Assembly: GCF_900215295.1 (NCBI RefSeq) | Contig: NZ_OCMF01000001.1 | Location: 992,001-1,056,000, forward strand | Source of the DNA: Salinimicrobium sediminis | GTDB lineage: Bacteria > Bacteroidota > Bacteroidia > Flavobacteriales > Flavobacteriaceae | DNA: 64,000 nt | Reading direction: 5' to 3' | Shown: positions 44,401 through 51,602 of the stretch, in pieces | How positions within the stretch are numbered: position 1 is the first letter of the stretch | Layout of the letters: every line of letters starts with the position of its first letter | Made by a program: the position numbers and the translations under genes | The notes under the pieces: model-generated | Seen by the model: only the letters and a program-made list of their open reading frames with translations | The model's database searches: none | What the model was told of the DNA's origin: nothing

Positions 44401-44737
44401 GGAAGGAAGAAATGCCTCGGGAGAGGTAATTAAAAAGGAAATGGAGCAGATAGAAAAACAACTGCTCGAAAAAGGATTCGATCACGCCACTCACAGAAAG
44501 ATGCTGCAACTGGAGCATAGACTTTTGGAGCTGGAAGAAGCTTTAAAACAACAGGGTCAAAAACCTGAAAGAGAATCCACCACCGGTAAAGATGAGTTCG
44601 TTAATGAGACTAAGCCTGCAATTGATCGGGCTAAAGAATATTTTAATACGACTGAAATTTTAAACAGACAAAGCTTACCTTTGCGCCCCGTTTATAAGCT
44701 TAAAGTAAAGGAATATTTTGAACGAAGAGATAATTAA
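41480..44737 (+). CDS. Large DUF4175 family membrane protein with long coiled coil
   Basis: From the ATG at 41480, which follows a GGAGGAGG stretch, the protein has 1085 residues; a start 21 bp upstream is possible. The N-terminus has two or three membrane helices (LLKGFILFIAIGLLYFLITLF; SILFWSFIAVELFLFGRFIV; IPVFIILLIVVSG), then a ~300-residue beta-rich extracytoplasmic part. From residue ~490 comes a long Glu/Lys/Gln-rich coiled coil with Met/Gln runs (MQQQMQQAGMQQMQ). This is the DUF4175 layout, conserved in Bacteroidota and without known function. The gene overlaps ybeY by 20 bp, so it heads the ybeY-mnmG unit. Confidence 0.85.
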   Translation: MNNFEILRNKLEAFIRKFYLNELLKGFILFIAIGLLYFLITLFIEYLLWLNSTGRSILFWSFIAVELFLFGRFIVYPLLKLFKISRGIDYAEASKIIGRHFPEVSDKLLNLLQLNRNDQRTELLLASIDQKSEELRPVPFTMAIDLRKNIPYLKYAAIPVFIILLIVVSGRTEVFSGSYERVVNYKTAYEPPAPFAFQVHNEQLKVQENEALTIQVSTQGRIVPQDASVHYNRQTYFMNRVSPGTFEYTFEPARNSFEFSLSGNKVRSRDYSVEVIQVPKMRNLKMLLEYPPHTGLGEEAISGTGNATVPEGTIVNWELETLATGEVEMRLPDTLQKFEKQDEFFRLKKQVKNSLDYSISTSNEKVKNFENLNYGIRTVKDEYPELILERQIDSLDEDFQYFYGKVSDDYGIASVRMVIQPTEAPENQKVIRLPFGKGNVGEFVSSFPDTLNLEPGKAYQFYFEVVDNDVLNGYKKVKSQVFTYRKKTDSEEKQQRLEEQREVIGGIDGSLEKMKNSDKELQELSRLQNEKKELNYNDRKKLENFLERQKQQNELMENFTEKLQRNLEEERSPQNQELKKELEERLSNRKEDLEENEKLLEELEKYSEKIEEEGLQEKLEELSKNNRNQERSLEQLLELTKKYYVQEKISKIAQELEELGEEQSELAKEEEQNTRAAQDSLSKDTEELFQEMEELQKENQDLKKPVDFEEDKEGQEDVKEMQEKAGENLQQGKKEGAKEEQKKAGEKLKEMSRKMQQQMQQAGMQQMQEDVTMLRQILDNLVTFSFGQEDLMEEFKQFGNDQTSLPGKLRRQDQLRENFRHIDDSLYSLALRNEMISERITERLIDVDYNLEQSLERLGQNDIRMGVGSQQYVITGANDLAFLLSDILGNMEEMLSSSTSSGSGEGKQLQDIIKKQGELNEEMQKGMQKGKQKGEDKPGKGEEGNSGEEESGELFRIFQEQQMLRRALEERLEQEGRNASGEVIKKEMEQIEKQLLEKGFDHATHRKMLQLEHRLLELEEALKQQGQKPERESTTGKDEFVNETKPAIDRAKEYFNTTEILNRQSLPLRPVYKLKVKEYFERRDN

Positions 44738-45149
44738 TTTTTATTCTGAAAATGTTTTTGAACTGGAACATTCTTCGCAGTTTGAAACCTGGATTAAAGA
44801 GGTGATTGCTTCTGAAGGTAAAAAGGTCGGAGAAATAAGTTTTATTTTTTGCGATGACGAATACCTGCTTGAGATCAATCAGCAATACCTCGATCACGAT
44901 ACCTATACAGATATAATCAGTTTCGACAACTCGGTGGGAAATATTCTAAATGGTGATATTTTCATCAGCACCGAAAGGGTAGCCGAGAATGCTTCTGAAT
45001 ATGGAGTGACTTTTGAAGAAGAGATAAAAAGAGTGATTGTTCACGGGGTGCTGCACTTTTGCGGATATAAAGATAAATCTAAAGAAGAAGCACAGCTTAT
45101 GAGAACAAAAGAAGAGGAAAAAATGAAAATGTTCCACGTGGAACAATAG
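44718..45149 (+). CDS. ybeY: Endoribonuclease YbeY, rRNA maturation factor
   Basis: This zinc-dependent RNase of 143 residues acts in 16S rRNA 3' maturation. It starts at a TTG (44718) with AAAGGA six bases upstream; no ATG lies near. The core EISFIFCDDEYLLEINQQYLDHDTYTDIISFD matches the family. The metal motif reads HGVLHFCGYKDK (His109, His113): the third His of the usual HGxLHxxGYDH is absent, which I believe is common in this clade. The last codons (MKMFHVEQ) coincide with a perfect parS-like palindrome. mnmG begins 10 bp downstream. Confidence 0.93.
   Translation: MNEEIINFYSENVFELEHSSQFETWIKEVIASEGKKVGEISFIFCDDEYLLEINQQYLDHDTYTDIISFDNSVGNILNGDIFISTERVAENASEYGVTFEEEIKRVIVHGVLHFCGYKDKSKEEAQLMRTKEEEKMKMFHVEQ
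45130..45145. promoter_or_regulatory. parS-like ParB-binding site, perfect palindrome
   Basis: TGTTCCACGTGGAACA is a perfect 16-bp palindrome with the parS core CACGTG. It is the same as the Pseudomonas-type parS and differs in the two outer wobble positions from the B. subtilis form TGTTTCACGTGAAACA. It sits in the last codons of ybeY. ParA/ParB genes are not in the window. Confidence 0.8.
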
Positions 45150-45159
45150 AAGGAGATTT

Positions 45160-47031
45160 ATGTTTCAAGATCAATATGATGTTATAGTTGTAGGAGCCGG
45201 TCACGCCGGAAGTGAAGCCGCTGCGGCGGCAGCTAATATGGGCTGCAGTACGCTTTTGGTAACCATGAACCTGCAGAATATTGCACAGATGAGCTGTAAT
45301 CCTGCCATGGGAGGAATTGCAAAAGGACAGATAGTTCGGGAGATCGATGCTCTTGGCGGTTATAGTGGATTGGTTAGTGACACCAGTGCTATACAGTTCA
45401 AGATGCTCAATAAATCCAAAGGTCCTGCGATGTGGAGTCCAAGGGTGCAGAGTGACAGAATGATGTTTGCAGAACACTGGCGTTTGCGTCTTGAGGCTAC
45501 TCCTAATCTTGATTTTTACCAGGAAATGGTGGCAGGGTTATTAGTGGAAGGCAACAAAGTTGTGGGTGTCAAAACATCAATGGGAATTGAAATTAAAGGC
45601 AAGGCTGTTATCCTTACCAATGGAACTTTTTTAAATGGTTTGATCCATATTGGAGACAAACAATTTGGAGGTGGTAGGGCAGGGGAGAGAGCTTCAACAG
45701 GAATAACAGAAGATCTAGTTCAGTTAGGTTTTGAAGCCGGAAGAATGAAGACGGGAACCCCGCCAAGAGTTGATGGTCGTTCTTTGAATTATTCCAAAAT
45801 GATCGAACAACCTGGTGATGATGTGCCTGCCAAATTCTCCTATCTTTACGAAACAAAGCCGCTCACAAAACAAAGATCCTGTTACATGTCTTACACTTCT
45901 CCCGAGGTGCATGAATTGCTTAAAGAAGGCTTTGACAGGTCGCCAATGTTCAACGGTAGGATAAAAAGTATTGGACCTCGTTATTGCCCGTCTATTGAAG
46001 ATAAGATCAATCGTTTTGCTGATAAAGACAGGCATCAGTTATTCATAGAACCTGAAGGCTGGAATACGGTAGAAATGTATATTAACGGATTCTCTACTTC
46101 CCTTCCGGAGGATGTTCAATTTAGGGCTTTGAGATCTGTTGCAGGTTTTGAAAATGTAAAATTCTTCAGACCCGGATATGCAATTGAATACGATTATTTT
46201 CCACCGACACAGTTGAGACATACGCTGGAAACAAAACTGGTAGACGGTTTATATTTTGCAGGACAGATCAATGGAACGACCGGGTATGAAGAAGCCGGCT
46301 CCCAGGGATTAATGGCGGGTATAAATGCAGCTTTAAAAGTGCAGGGAAAAGATGAATTTGTGCTGCAAAGAAGTGAGGCCTATATAGGAGTGTTGATAGA
46401 CGATCTCATCACAAAAGGCACAGAAGAGCCATACAGAATGTTTACTTCGAGAGCAGAATACAGGACATTGCTACGCCAGGATAATGCCGATTTTAGACTG
46501 ACTGAAAAGTCTTACCAAATAGGTTTGGCTTCTGAAAAGCGTCTTCGAAAGATGGAAGAGAAGAAAACCAAATCCTATGCTTTTGTAGAATTTTTAAAGG
46601 ATAAAAGTGTCGCTCCCGAAGAGGCTAATCTTGTTTTGGAAGCCAACGATTCTGCCTTAATGAAGCAGAGCGATAAGATATTTAAAGTATTTTCCAGGCC
46701 CAATATTGCCATGAAGGAGGTGCGCACTTTTTCCGGAGTAGAGGATTATATTCAGGAACATGAACTGGATGAGGAGGTGCTGGAGCAAACCGAAATTCAG
46801 GTGAAATATTCCGGGTATATTGAAAAGGAAAAGAACAATGCCGATAAGCTCCATAGGCTCGAGGGAATAAAAATTCCGAAGGATTTTGATTATTCCAGGA
46901 TCAAATCCATGTCTTATGAAGCGAGGGAAAAGCTGAAAAAAGTACAACCTACTTCAGTGTCGCAGGCTTCGCGGATCAGTGGCGTGAGCCCTAATGATAT
47001 TTCGGTGCTTTTGGTGTATATGGGAAGATAA
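45160..47031 (+). CDS. mnmG: tRNA uridine 5-carboxymethylaminomethyl modification enzyme MnmG (GidA)
   Basis: The 623-residue FAD protein forms, with MnmE, the cmnm5 modification on the wobble uridine of certain tRNAs. It begins YDVIVVGAGHAGSEAAAAAANMG (FAD-binding Rossmann motif), with CNPAMGGIAKGQIVREIDALGG and the GidA signatures TGTPPRVDGRSLNYS and GQINGTTGYEEAGSQGLMAGINAAL, and a helical C-terminal domain ending SVSQASRISGVSPNDISVLLVYMGR. AGGAG sits 4 bp before the ATG. parS-like palindromes lie just before and just after the gene. Confidence 0.98.
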   Translation: MFQDQYDVIVVGAGHAGSEAAAAAANMGCSTLLVTMNLQNIAQMSCNPAMGGIAKGQIVREIDALGGYSGLVSDTSAIQFKMLNKSKGPAMWSPRVQSDRMMFAEHWRLRLEATPNLDFYQEMVAGLLVEGNKVVGVKTSMGIEIKGKAVILTNGTFLNGLIHIGDKQFGGGRAGERASTGITEDLVQLGFEAGRMKTGTPPRVDGRSLNYSKMIEQPGDDVPAKFSYLYETKPLTKQRSCYMSYTSPEVHELLKEGFDRSPMFNGRIKSIGPRYCPSIEDKINRFADKDRHQLFIEPEGWNTVEMYINGFSTSLPEDVQFRALRSVAGFENVKFFRPGYAIEYDYFPPTQLRHTLETKLVDGLYFAGQINGTTGYEEAGSQGLMAGINAALKVQGKDEFVLQRSEAYIGVLIDDLITKGTEEPYRMFTSRAEYRTLLRQDNADFRLTEKSYQIGLASEKRLRKMEEKKTKSYAFVEFLKDKSVAPEEANLVLEANDSALMKQSDKIFKVFSRPNIAMKEVRTFSGVEDYIQEHELDEEVLEQTEIQVKYSGYIEKEKNNADKLHRLEGIKIPKDFDYSRIKSMSYEAREKLKKVQPTSVSQASRISGVSPNDISVLLVYMGR

Positions 47032-47039
47032 TTTATCAT

Positions 47040-47055
47040 CGTTCCACGTGGAACA
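47040..47055. promoter_or_regulatory. parS-like ParB-binding site downstream of mnmG
   Basis: CGTTCCACGTGGAACA contains the full 14-bp palindrome GTTCCACGTGGAAC (47041-47054) and differs from the first site only at the outermost base. It lies between mnmG and the methyltransferase gene, 18 bp before the latter's ATG. Confidence 0.75.
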
Positions 47056-47073
47056 TCATCTTAAAAACTTTCA

Positions 47074-47928
47074 ATGCAGCCCCTTAAATTTTCTGAAGAT
47101 CCTGTTTTAGTTTGTAAAGATCACACTGTAAGTGGGGAGCATTTCGAATTAAGAAAAGCCGAAGGCCTGGATCTTTTAGTCACTTATCCGCGCCCCGAAA
47201 ATGATAAGCTTTCGGCATATTATAAAAGCGAAAACTATATTTCCCATACTGATTCAAAAAGGTCTTTTTTAGATAAGGTTTATCAACAGGTGAAAAATCT
47301 GATGCTTCAAAAGAAGATCGGCTGGATCGAAAGAACTCACCCCAAAAAGGGAAAAATTTTAGATATTGGAGCGGGAACAGGAGATTTTTTAGTTGCAGCA
47401 AGAAAGACTGGCTGGGCCACTTTTGGAGTAGAGCCAAATTCCCGTGCAAGGAAACTTGCCGCCAAAAAAGGAGTTGACCTTCTTGAGGATATTTCTTCCT
47501 TTCCCGATTCTTATTTTGATGTGATCACCATGTGGCATGTGTTAGAACATGTTCCCGATCTTAATAGTCATCTAAATGAACTTGACCGGATTTTAAAACC
47601 AGATGGCCTGCTTGTTATTGCTGTTCCCAATTTTAAAAGTTTCGATGCTCAAAAATATAAAGAGCATTGGGCGGCTTATGATGTCCCCCGACATCTTTTC
47701 CATTTTTCTCCGGAGGCCATGAGAAAAATATTTCAGGAGAAAGGATTTTTACTCACCTCTCAAAAAGGGCTTTTTTTTGATGCCTTTTATGTGAGCCTGC
47801 TTTCTGAAAAATATAAAACCGGATCTTCCAGTCCTTTTAAAGCTATCACAACCGGAATTGTTTCAAATTTTAAAGCTGCGTCTTCGGGAGACTATTCTTC
47901 TCTGGCTTACTTCTTCCGCAGAAGCTGA
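47074..47928 (+). CDS. Class I SAM-dependent methyltransferase
   Basis: The 284-residue protein has an N-terminal ~85-residue region (DPVLVCKDHTVSGEHFELRKAEGLDLLVTYPRP) followed by a Rossmann methyltransferase: motif I ILDIGAGTGDFL (residues ~93-104), acidic loop FGVEPNS, post-I VITMWHVLEHVPD and GLLVIAVPN. It resembles the SAM methyltransferases of polysaccharide or O-antigen clusters in its layout (DVPRHLFHFSPE). The target is unknown. It follows mnmG by 42 bp with a parS-like site between, so co-transcription is possible. Confidence 0.88.
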   Translation: MQPLKFSEDPVLVCKDHTVSGEHFELRKAEGLDLLVTYPRPENDKLSAYYKSENYISHTDSKRSFLDKVYQQVKNLMLQKKIGWIERTHPKKGKILDIGAGTGDFLVAARKTGWATFGVEPNSRARKLAAKKGVDLLEDISSFPDSYFDVITMWHVLEHVPDLNSHLNELDRILKPDGLLVIAVPNFKSFDAQKYKEHWAAYDVPRHLFHFSPEAMRKIFQEKGFLLTSQKGLFFDAFYVSLLSEKYKTGSSSPFKAITTGIVSNFKAASSGDYSSLAYFFRRS

Positions 47929-48102
47929 AAAAAGCATTTTAAAGCCATTTAAAGAGTTTTTAGCAGTTAAAGCAGCTTACGGTATAGCTTTTTTAAATTA
48001 AAAGCTAATTAGGTCTGAAAATCATCCTTTTTAAATAAAGATTTTTGATAGAAATTTCTTTTAACCATCAGAAATAGCTATAGCTGCAGAAATTCCCTCA
48101 TT

Positions 48103-48135
48103 TTTGATAAGAATAGAAATGCTTTCTTATTTTTG
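48103..48135 (+). promoter_or_regulatory. Predicted promoter of the OmpH-like lipoprotein gene
   Basis: TTTG (48103-48106) and TATTTTTG (48128-48135) with 21 bp between them match the -33 and -7 elements of Bacteroidota promoters; the ATG is 22 bp downstream. Confidence 0.7.
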
Positions 48136-48157
48136 CGCCGAACTAAATAAATTCAAA

Positions 48158-48691
48158 ATGAAGAAATTATTAATGGTCCTTTCTTTTGGGGCTTTACTTG
48201 CAAGTTGTAATAATGATAAAACTGCTTATGTAGATACTACTGTGCTTATTCAGGAATATTCAGAAATGAAGGAAGTGGAAGCAGATTTCACCGAGCGATC
48301 TGAAAGTCTGAAAAAAGAATTGGATTCTGCAGCACAGGGATTTCAGCAGGAAGTAATGGCCTTTAGAGAAAATGCCGCTACCATGAGTGAGGCCGAAAGA
48401 CAGGCAAAGCAGGAAGAACTTATGCAAAAGCAACAGATCCTTCAGCAGCAGCAACAAATGAGAAGCGGGCAATTAAGACAGGAAGGCGATGCGGTAATCG
48501 ATTCTCTAATAACTAAAGTGAAGGATTTTGTAAAGGTTTACGGTGAAGAAAATGATTACACCTATATCTTTGGTTCTAATGAATCTGCAAATATCATGTA
48601 TGCTGAAGAAGGTTTAGACATTACTCAGGATATCCTGAAAGAGCTTAATGAAGGGAAACTTTCAACTTCCGAAGTAGAAGCAGAGGAGTAG
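48158..48691 (+). CDS. OmpH/Skp-like lipoprotein
   Basis: The ATG at 48158 gives 177 residues with a lipoprotein signal (MKKLLMVLSFGALLASCNN, lipobox LASC). The mature protein opens AYVDTTVLIQEYSEMKEVEADF, the Skp/OmpH start, then a long Glu/Gln-rich coiled coil (SEAERQAKQEELMQKQQILQQQQQMRSGQLRQEGD) and a short C-terminal strand region (YTYIFGSNESANIMYAEEGLDIT). Skp is a soluble periplasmic chaperone for outer-membrane proteins; this one has a lipobox and so may be membrane-anchored. It has its own promoter and a terminator. Confidence 0.87.
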   Translation: MKKLLMVLSFGALLASCNNDKTAYVDTTVLIQEYSEMKEVEADFTERSESLKKELDSAAQGFQQEVMAFRENAATMSEAERQAKQEELMQKQQILQQQQQMRSGQLRQEGDAVIDSLITKVKDFVKVYGEENDYTYIFGSNESANIMYAEEGLDITQDILKELNEGKLSTSEVEAEE

Positions 48692-48712
48692 ATTCTTGAA
48701 AAAGTTTGACTT

Positions 48713-48739
48713 AAGGGTTCCACATGGAACCCTTTTTTT
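48713..48739 (+). terminator. Terminator after the OmpH-like gene, resembling parS
   Basis: AAGGGTTCCA CA TGGAACCC followed by TTTTTTT is an intrinsic terminator (stem 48715-48722 with 48725-48732). The centre GTTCCACATGGAAC differs by one base from the parS palindrome GTTCCACGTGGAAC, but the loop falls on the CG-to-CA change. Confidence 0.8.
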
Positions 48740-49136
48740 ATGCCGTAACCAGAAATAACCCGAAGATGATCACTATAAAATAACCCACAATGGTAAACGC
48801 GCCGGCATAGTCTTTGGCAACCCGTTGCCCAAAGAGTAGCATAAGAAGGGTGACTGCAGCCAATCCCAAAGCCCATTGTGAGAATAAAAGATCTTCATTC
48901 CTCCACAAGGTGAAGATGGCGGCAAGCGCCAGTAATCCGGTGATCACTTCTAAAACCAGGATGATCCCGAGTAGGAGAGAGACCATTCCTCCCATAAAAG
49001 TGCCTTTAAAGTGACCTGTTAACCATCCGTAATTGCCCTTCCAGTCTACTAACTTGTCAATACCTGATTGTAGAAAGGTGATTACAGTAAAGATTAGAAT
49101 TAAATATACCGGCAGGTTAAGCACAAAATTTTCCAT
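48738..49136 (-). CDS. DoxX-like membrane protein
   Basis: The 132-residue protein has four hydrophobic helices: LNLPVYLILIFTVITFLQSGIDKLVDW, GGMVSLLLGIILVLEVITGLLALAAIF, WALGLAAVTLLMLLFGQRVAKDYAG and GYFIVIIFGLFLVTA. The spacing and the SGIDKLVDW motif after helix 1 match the DoxX/DUF4149-like group of small quinone-associated or uncharacterised membrane proteins. Function is unknown. It starts 5 bp after holB on the same strand and may be co-transcribed with it. Confidence 0.75.
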   Translation of the reverse strand: MENFVLNLPVYLILIFTVITFLQSGIDKLVDWKGNYGWLTGHFKGTFMGGMVSLLLGIILVLEVITGLLALAAIFTLWRNEDLLFSQWALGLAAVTLLMLLFGQRVAKDYAGAFTIVGYFIVIIFGLFLVTA

Positions 49137-49141
49137 ACAAG

Positions 49142-50290
49142 CTAATTTTTATGAATGAGTCTGGTTAGTTTTATTGACAGGTCTGTAAGAATGATCTTTG
49201 CGTTTCCATTTCTTTCTATATGGTAAACAGCATCTTCGAGTTCCCGGGTGATCCCGGTGATATTATTTCCTGTTATAAACGGTGCAAATTTTTCAAGTTT
49301 GAAGCCGTTGGTTTGCGGTTCAAAAAACACAAGGTCTTTGGCTTTGTAATTATACATGAGCGCCTGCCTGAAGAAATCCATACAGTATAGGAGGAACTTT
49401 TTTTGAGATTCCCTGCCTGTACCGGCGATCATTTCACTCCATGAAAGAAGTTCGGCTAAAGCAGTTTTATTACCTTTTGCCTTAAAGGCTGTTCTTACCC
49501 ATGATACAAACCATTCTTCAAATTGTTCGTCGCCTGCGTTATGTTTTAAAATATGCAGGGCATTGGTGAAATTACCGTTGGCGCGATGGGCAATGTTATG
49601 CGCCCTTGCCTTCTCACAACTCTCTTTTTGTACCAGGCCTTCGGCAATAACAGCTTCGGTCAATGGAGGGAAATGTAAGGTTTGGCAACGGGACCTAATG
49701 GTTTGAATAATATTTTCCTCCTCTTCAGTAATAAGAATGAACAAGGTTTTCTGGGGGGGTTCCTCAATGAGCTTCAGCAGCTTATTTGCAGCCGAATCAT
49801 TCATTTTTTCTGCCATCCAGATGATCATCACCTTATAACCTCCTTCATAGGATTTAAGGGAGAGGGATTTCACAATTTCCATGGCTTCATCCACTCCAAT
49901 TTTTCCCTGCTTATTCTCAATTCCCAGCTTTTGGTACCAGTCAAACAGGCTTCCATAAGCCTCCTGCTGCACGAACTGACGCCACTCCTCGCTAAAATGA
50001 GAAGAAACCGCAGCTTTCTTTACCTTGTCGTTGTTAGCGACAGGATAAGCAAAATGCAGGTCTGGGTGTGACAATTTGTTCATTTTGAGGTTGCAGGCTT
50101 CCCTCCCGGTATTGTTTTCGGCATTGGTGTTATTGCAGAGCACATATTGGGCATATGCAATGGCCATGGGTAAGGTACCGCTTCCGGCAGATCCTACGAA
50201 CAACTGGGCATGAGGAATACGATTGTTATCAACCGTTGTGGTAAGATGGTTCTTGATGTGCGGAAGGCCTAAAACTTCAGAAAATAGCAT
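49142..50290 (-). CDS. holB: DNA polymerase III delta' subunit-like protein
   Basis: The ATG at 50290 gives 382 residues starting MLFSEVLGLPHIKNHLTTTVDNNRIPHAQLFVGSAGSG. The AAA+ clamp-loader fold is visible, with LFVGSAGSGTLPMAIAYAQYVLC in the P-loop position, GIDEAMEIVKSLS-like VDEAMEI, KVMIIWMAEKMNDSAANKLLKLIEEPP and TIRSRCQTLHFPPL. The P-loop lacks the GxxGxGKT Lys, as expected for the non-ATPase delta' subunit. A TATCTTTG box (50294-50301, minus) ends only 3 bp before the ATG, so the mRNA could be leaderless. Confidence 0.88.
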   Translation of the reverse strand: MLFSEVLGLPHIKNHLTTTVDNNRIPHAQLFVGSAGSGTLPMAIAYAQYVLCNNTNAENNTGREACNLKMNKLSHPDLHFAYPVANNDKVKKAAVSSHFSEEWRQFVQQEAYGSLFDWYQKLGIENKQGKIGVDEAMEIVKSLSLKSYEGGYKVMIIWMAEKMNDSAANKLLKLIEEPPQKTLFILITEEEENIIQTIRSRCQTLHFPPLTEAVIAEGLVQKESCEKARAHNIAHRANGNFTNALHILKHNAGDEQFEEWFVSWVRTAFKAKGNKTALAELLSWSEMIAGTGRESQKKFLLYCMDFFRQALMYNYKAKDLVFFEPQTNGFKLEKFAPFITGNNITGITRELEDAVYHIERNGNAKIILTDLSIKLTRLIHKN

Positions 50291-50361
50291 AAGCAAAGAT
50301 AAAATTTCTCTACACTTTTATATCTTAGAGAAAATTTTTATTTCCATATAGAACCAGTGAT

Positions 50362-51549
50362 ATGAAAACAATAAACGACTATAATTTTAAAGATAAAAAG
50401 GCCCTCGTAAGAGTGGATTTTAACGTGCCGCTAAATGACCAACAGGAGGTGGGAGACACCAGCCGTATAGAAGGTGCCAAACCAACTGTTGACAAGATCC
50501 TTAGGGACGGGGGCAGCGTGATCCTTATGTCACACCTGGGTAGACCAAAGGGACAGGATCACAAGAATTCGCTGCAACACATTGTAAAAAAAGTATCAGA
50601 GATCCTTGGAGTGCAGGTGAAATTCGTGGAGGATAGTGTGGGGGAGAAAGCCCAGAAGGCCGCTAAGGAATTGCAGCCTGGGGAAGTACTGCTTCTTGAA
50701 AATCTGCGTTTTCATTCCGAAGAAGAGAAAGGCGATGAGGATTTTGCAAAAAAACTGGCCGGCCTTGCAGACATCTATGTAAATGATGCTTTTGGAACAG
50801 CGCACCGCGCCCATGCATCTACCACTATTGTAGCGAATTATTTTCATGAAAAGTGCTTAGGGGCTTTACTTGCAAAAGAAATTGACAGTCTGGAAAAGGT
50901 TTTAGGCAATTCAGAAAAACCGGTGACTGCAGTTTTGGGAGGCGCAAAAGTTTCCACTAAGATCACCGTGATAGAGAATATACTCGATAAAATAGATCAT
51001 TTGATCATTGGAGGGGGAATGACCTATACTTTCACCAAAGCGCAGGGAGGGAACATTGGGAATTCCCTTGTGGAAGAAGATAAGCAGGAGTTAGCCCTTG
51101 AGATACTTAAGAAAGCAAAGGAAAAAGGAGTGAAGATCCATCTTCCCATAGATTCGGTGGTTGCAGATAACTTTTCTGAAGATGCAAATACCAAAATAGT
51201 TCCTGTAGATCAAATTCCGGAAGGCTGGATGGGACTTGATATAGGTCCTGAAACCGTAAAGAAATACGGGGAAGTGCTGGAAAAATCGAAGACTATCCTA
51301 TGGAATGGTCCTATGGGAGTCTTCGAAATGCAACCATTTGCGAAAGGAACTATTGCTATAGGAGAACATATTGCAAGTGCCACTCAAAACAACGGTGCTT
51401 TCTCTCTTGTGGGAGGAGGAGATTCTGTAGCAGCAGTAAAACAATTTGGACTAGAAGATCGTGTAAGTTACGTATCTACCGGAGGTGGTGCCATGCTTGA
51501 AATGCTCGAAGGGAAAAGTTTACCGGGCATTGAAGCCTTGAAAAAGTAA
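50362..51549 (+). CDS. pgk: Phosphoglycerate kinase
   Basis: The 395-residue protein has all PGK landmarks: [72 protein letters not shown], the nucleotide-binding [19 protein letters not shown] and the C-terminal [36 protein letters not shown]. It transfers phosphate from 1,3-bisphosphoglycerate to ADP in glycolysis. It diverges from holB and is probably monocistronic; I saw no strong promoter box in the 71-bp gap. Confidence 0.98.
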   Translation: MKTINDYNFKDKKALVRVDFNVPLNDQQEVGDTSRIEGAKPTVDKILRDGGSVILMSHLGRPKGQDHKNSLQHIVKKVSEILGVQVKFVEDSVGEKAQKAAKELQPGEVLLLENLRFHSEEEKGDEDFAKKLAGLADIYVNDAFGTAHRAHASTTIVANYFHEKCLGALLAKEIDSLEKVLGNSEKPVTAVLGGAKVSTKITVIENILDKIDHLIIGGGMTYTFTKAQGGNIGNSLVEEDKQELALEILKKAKEKGVKIHLPIDSVVADNFSEDANTKIVPVDQIPEGWMGLDIGPETVKKYGEVLEKSKTILWNGPMGVFEMQPFAKGTIAIGEHIASATQNNGAFSLVGGGDSVAAVKQFGLEDRVSYVSTGGGAMLEMLEGKSLPGIEALKK

Positions 51550-51602
51550 AGAGGTACGATAATTGAAGCAGAAAACGTTACTGCTTGTAGAGAAATGACT
51601 TT

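Noticed and set aside
47985-48007. Terminator after the methyltransferase gene
   Set aside because: There is an 8-bp stem TAGCTTTT/AAAAGCTA, but no T run follows it.
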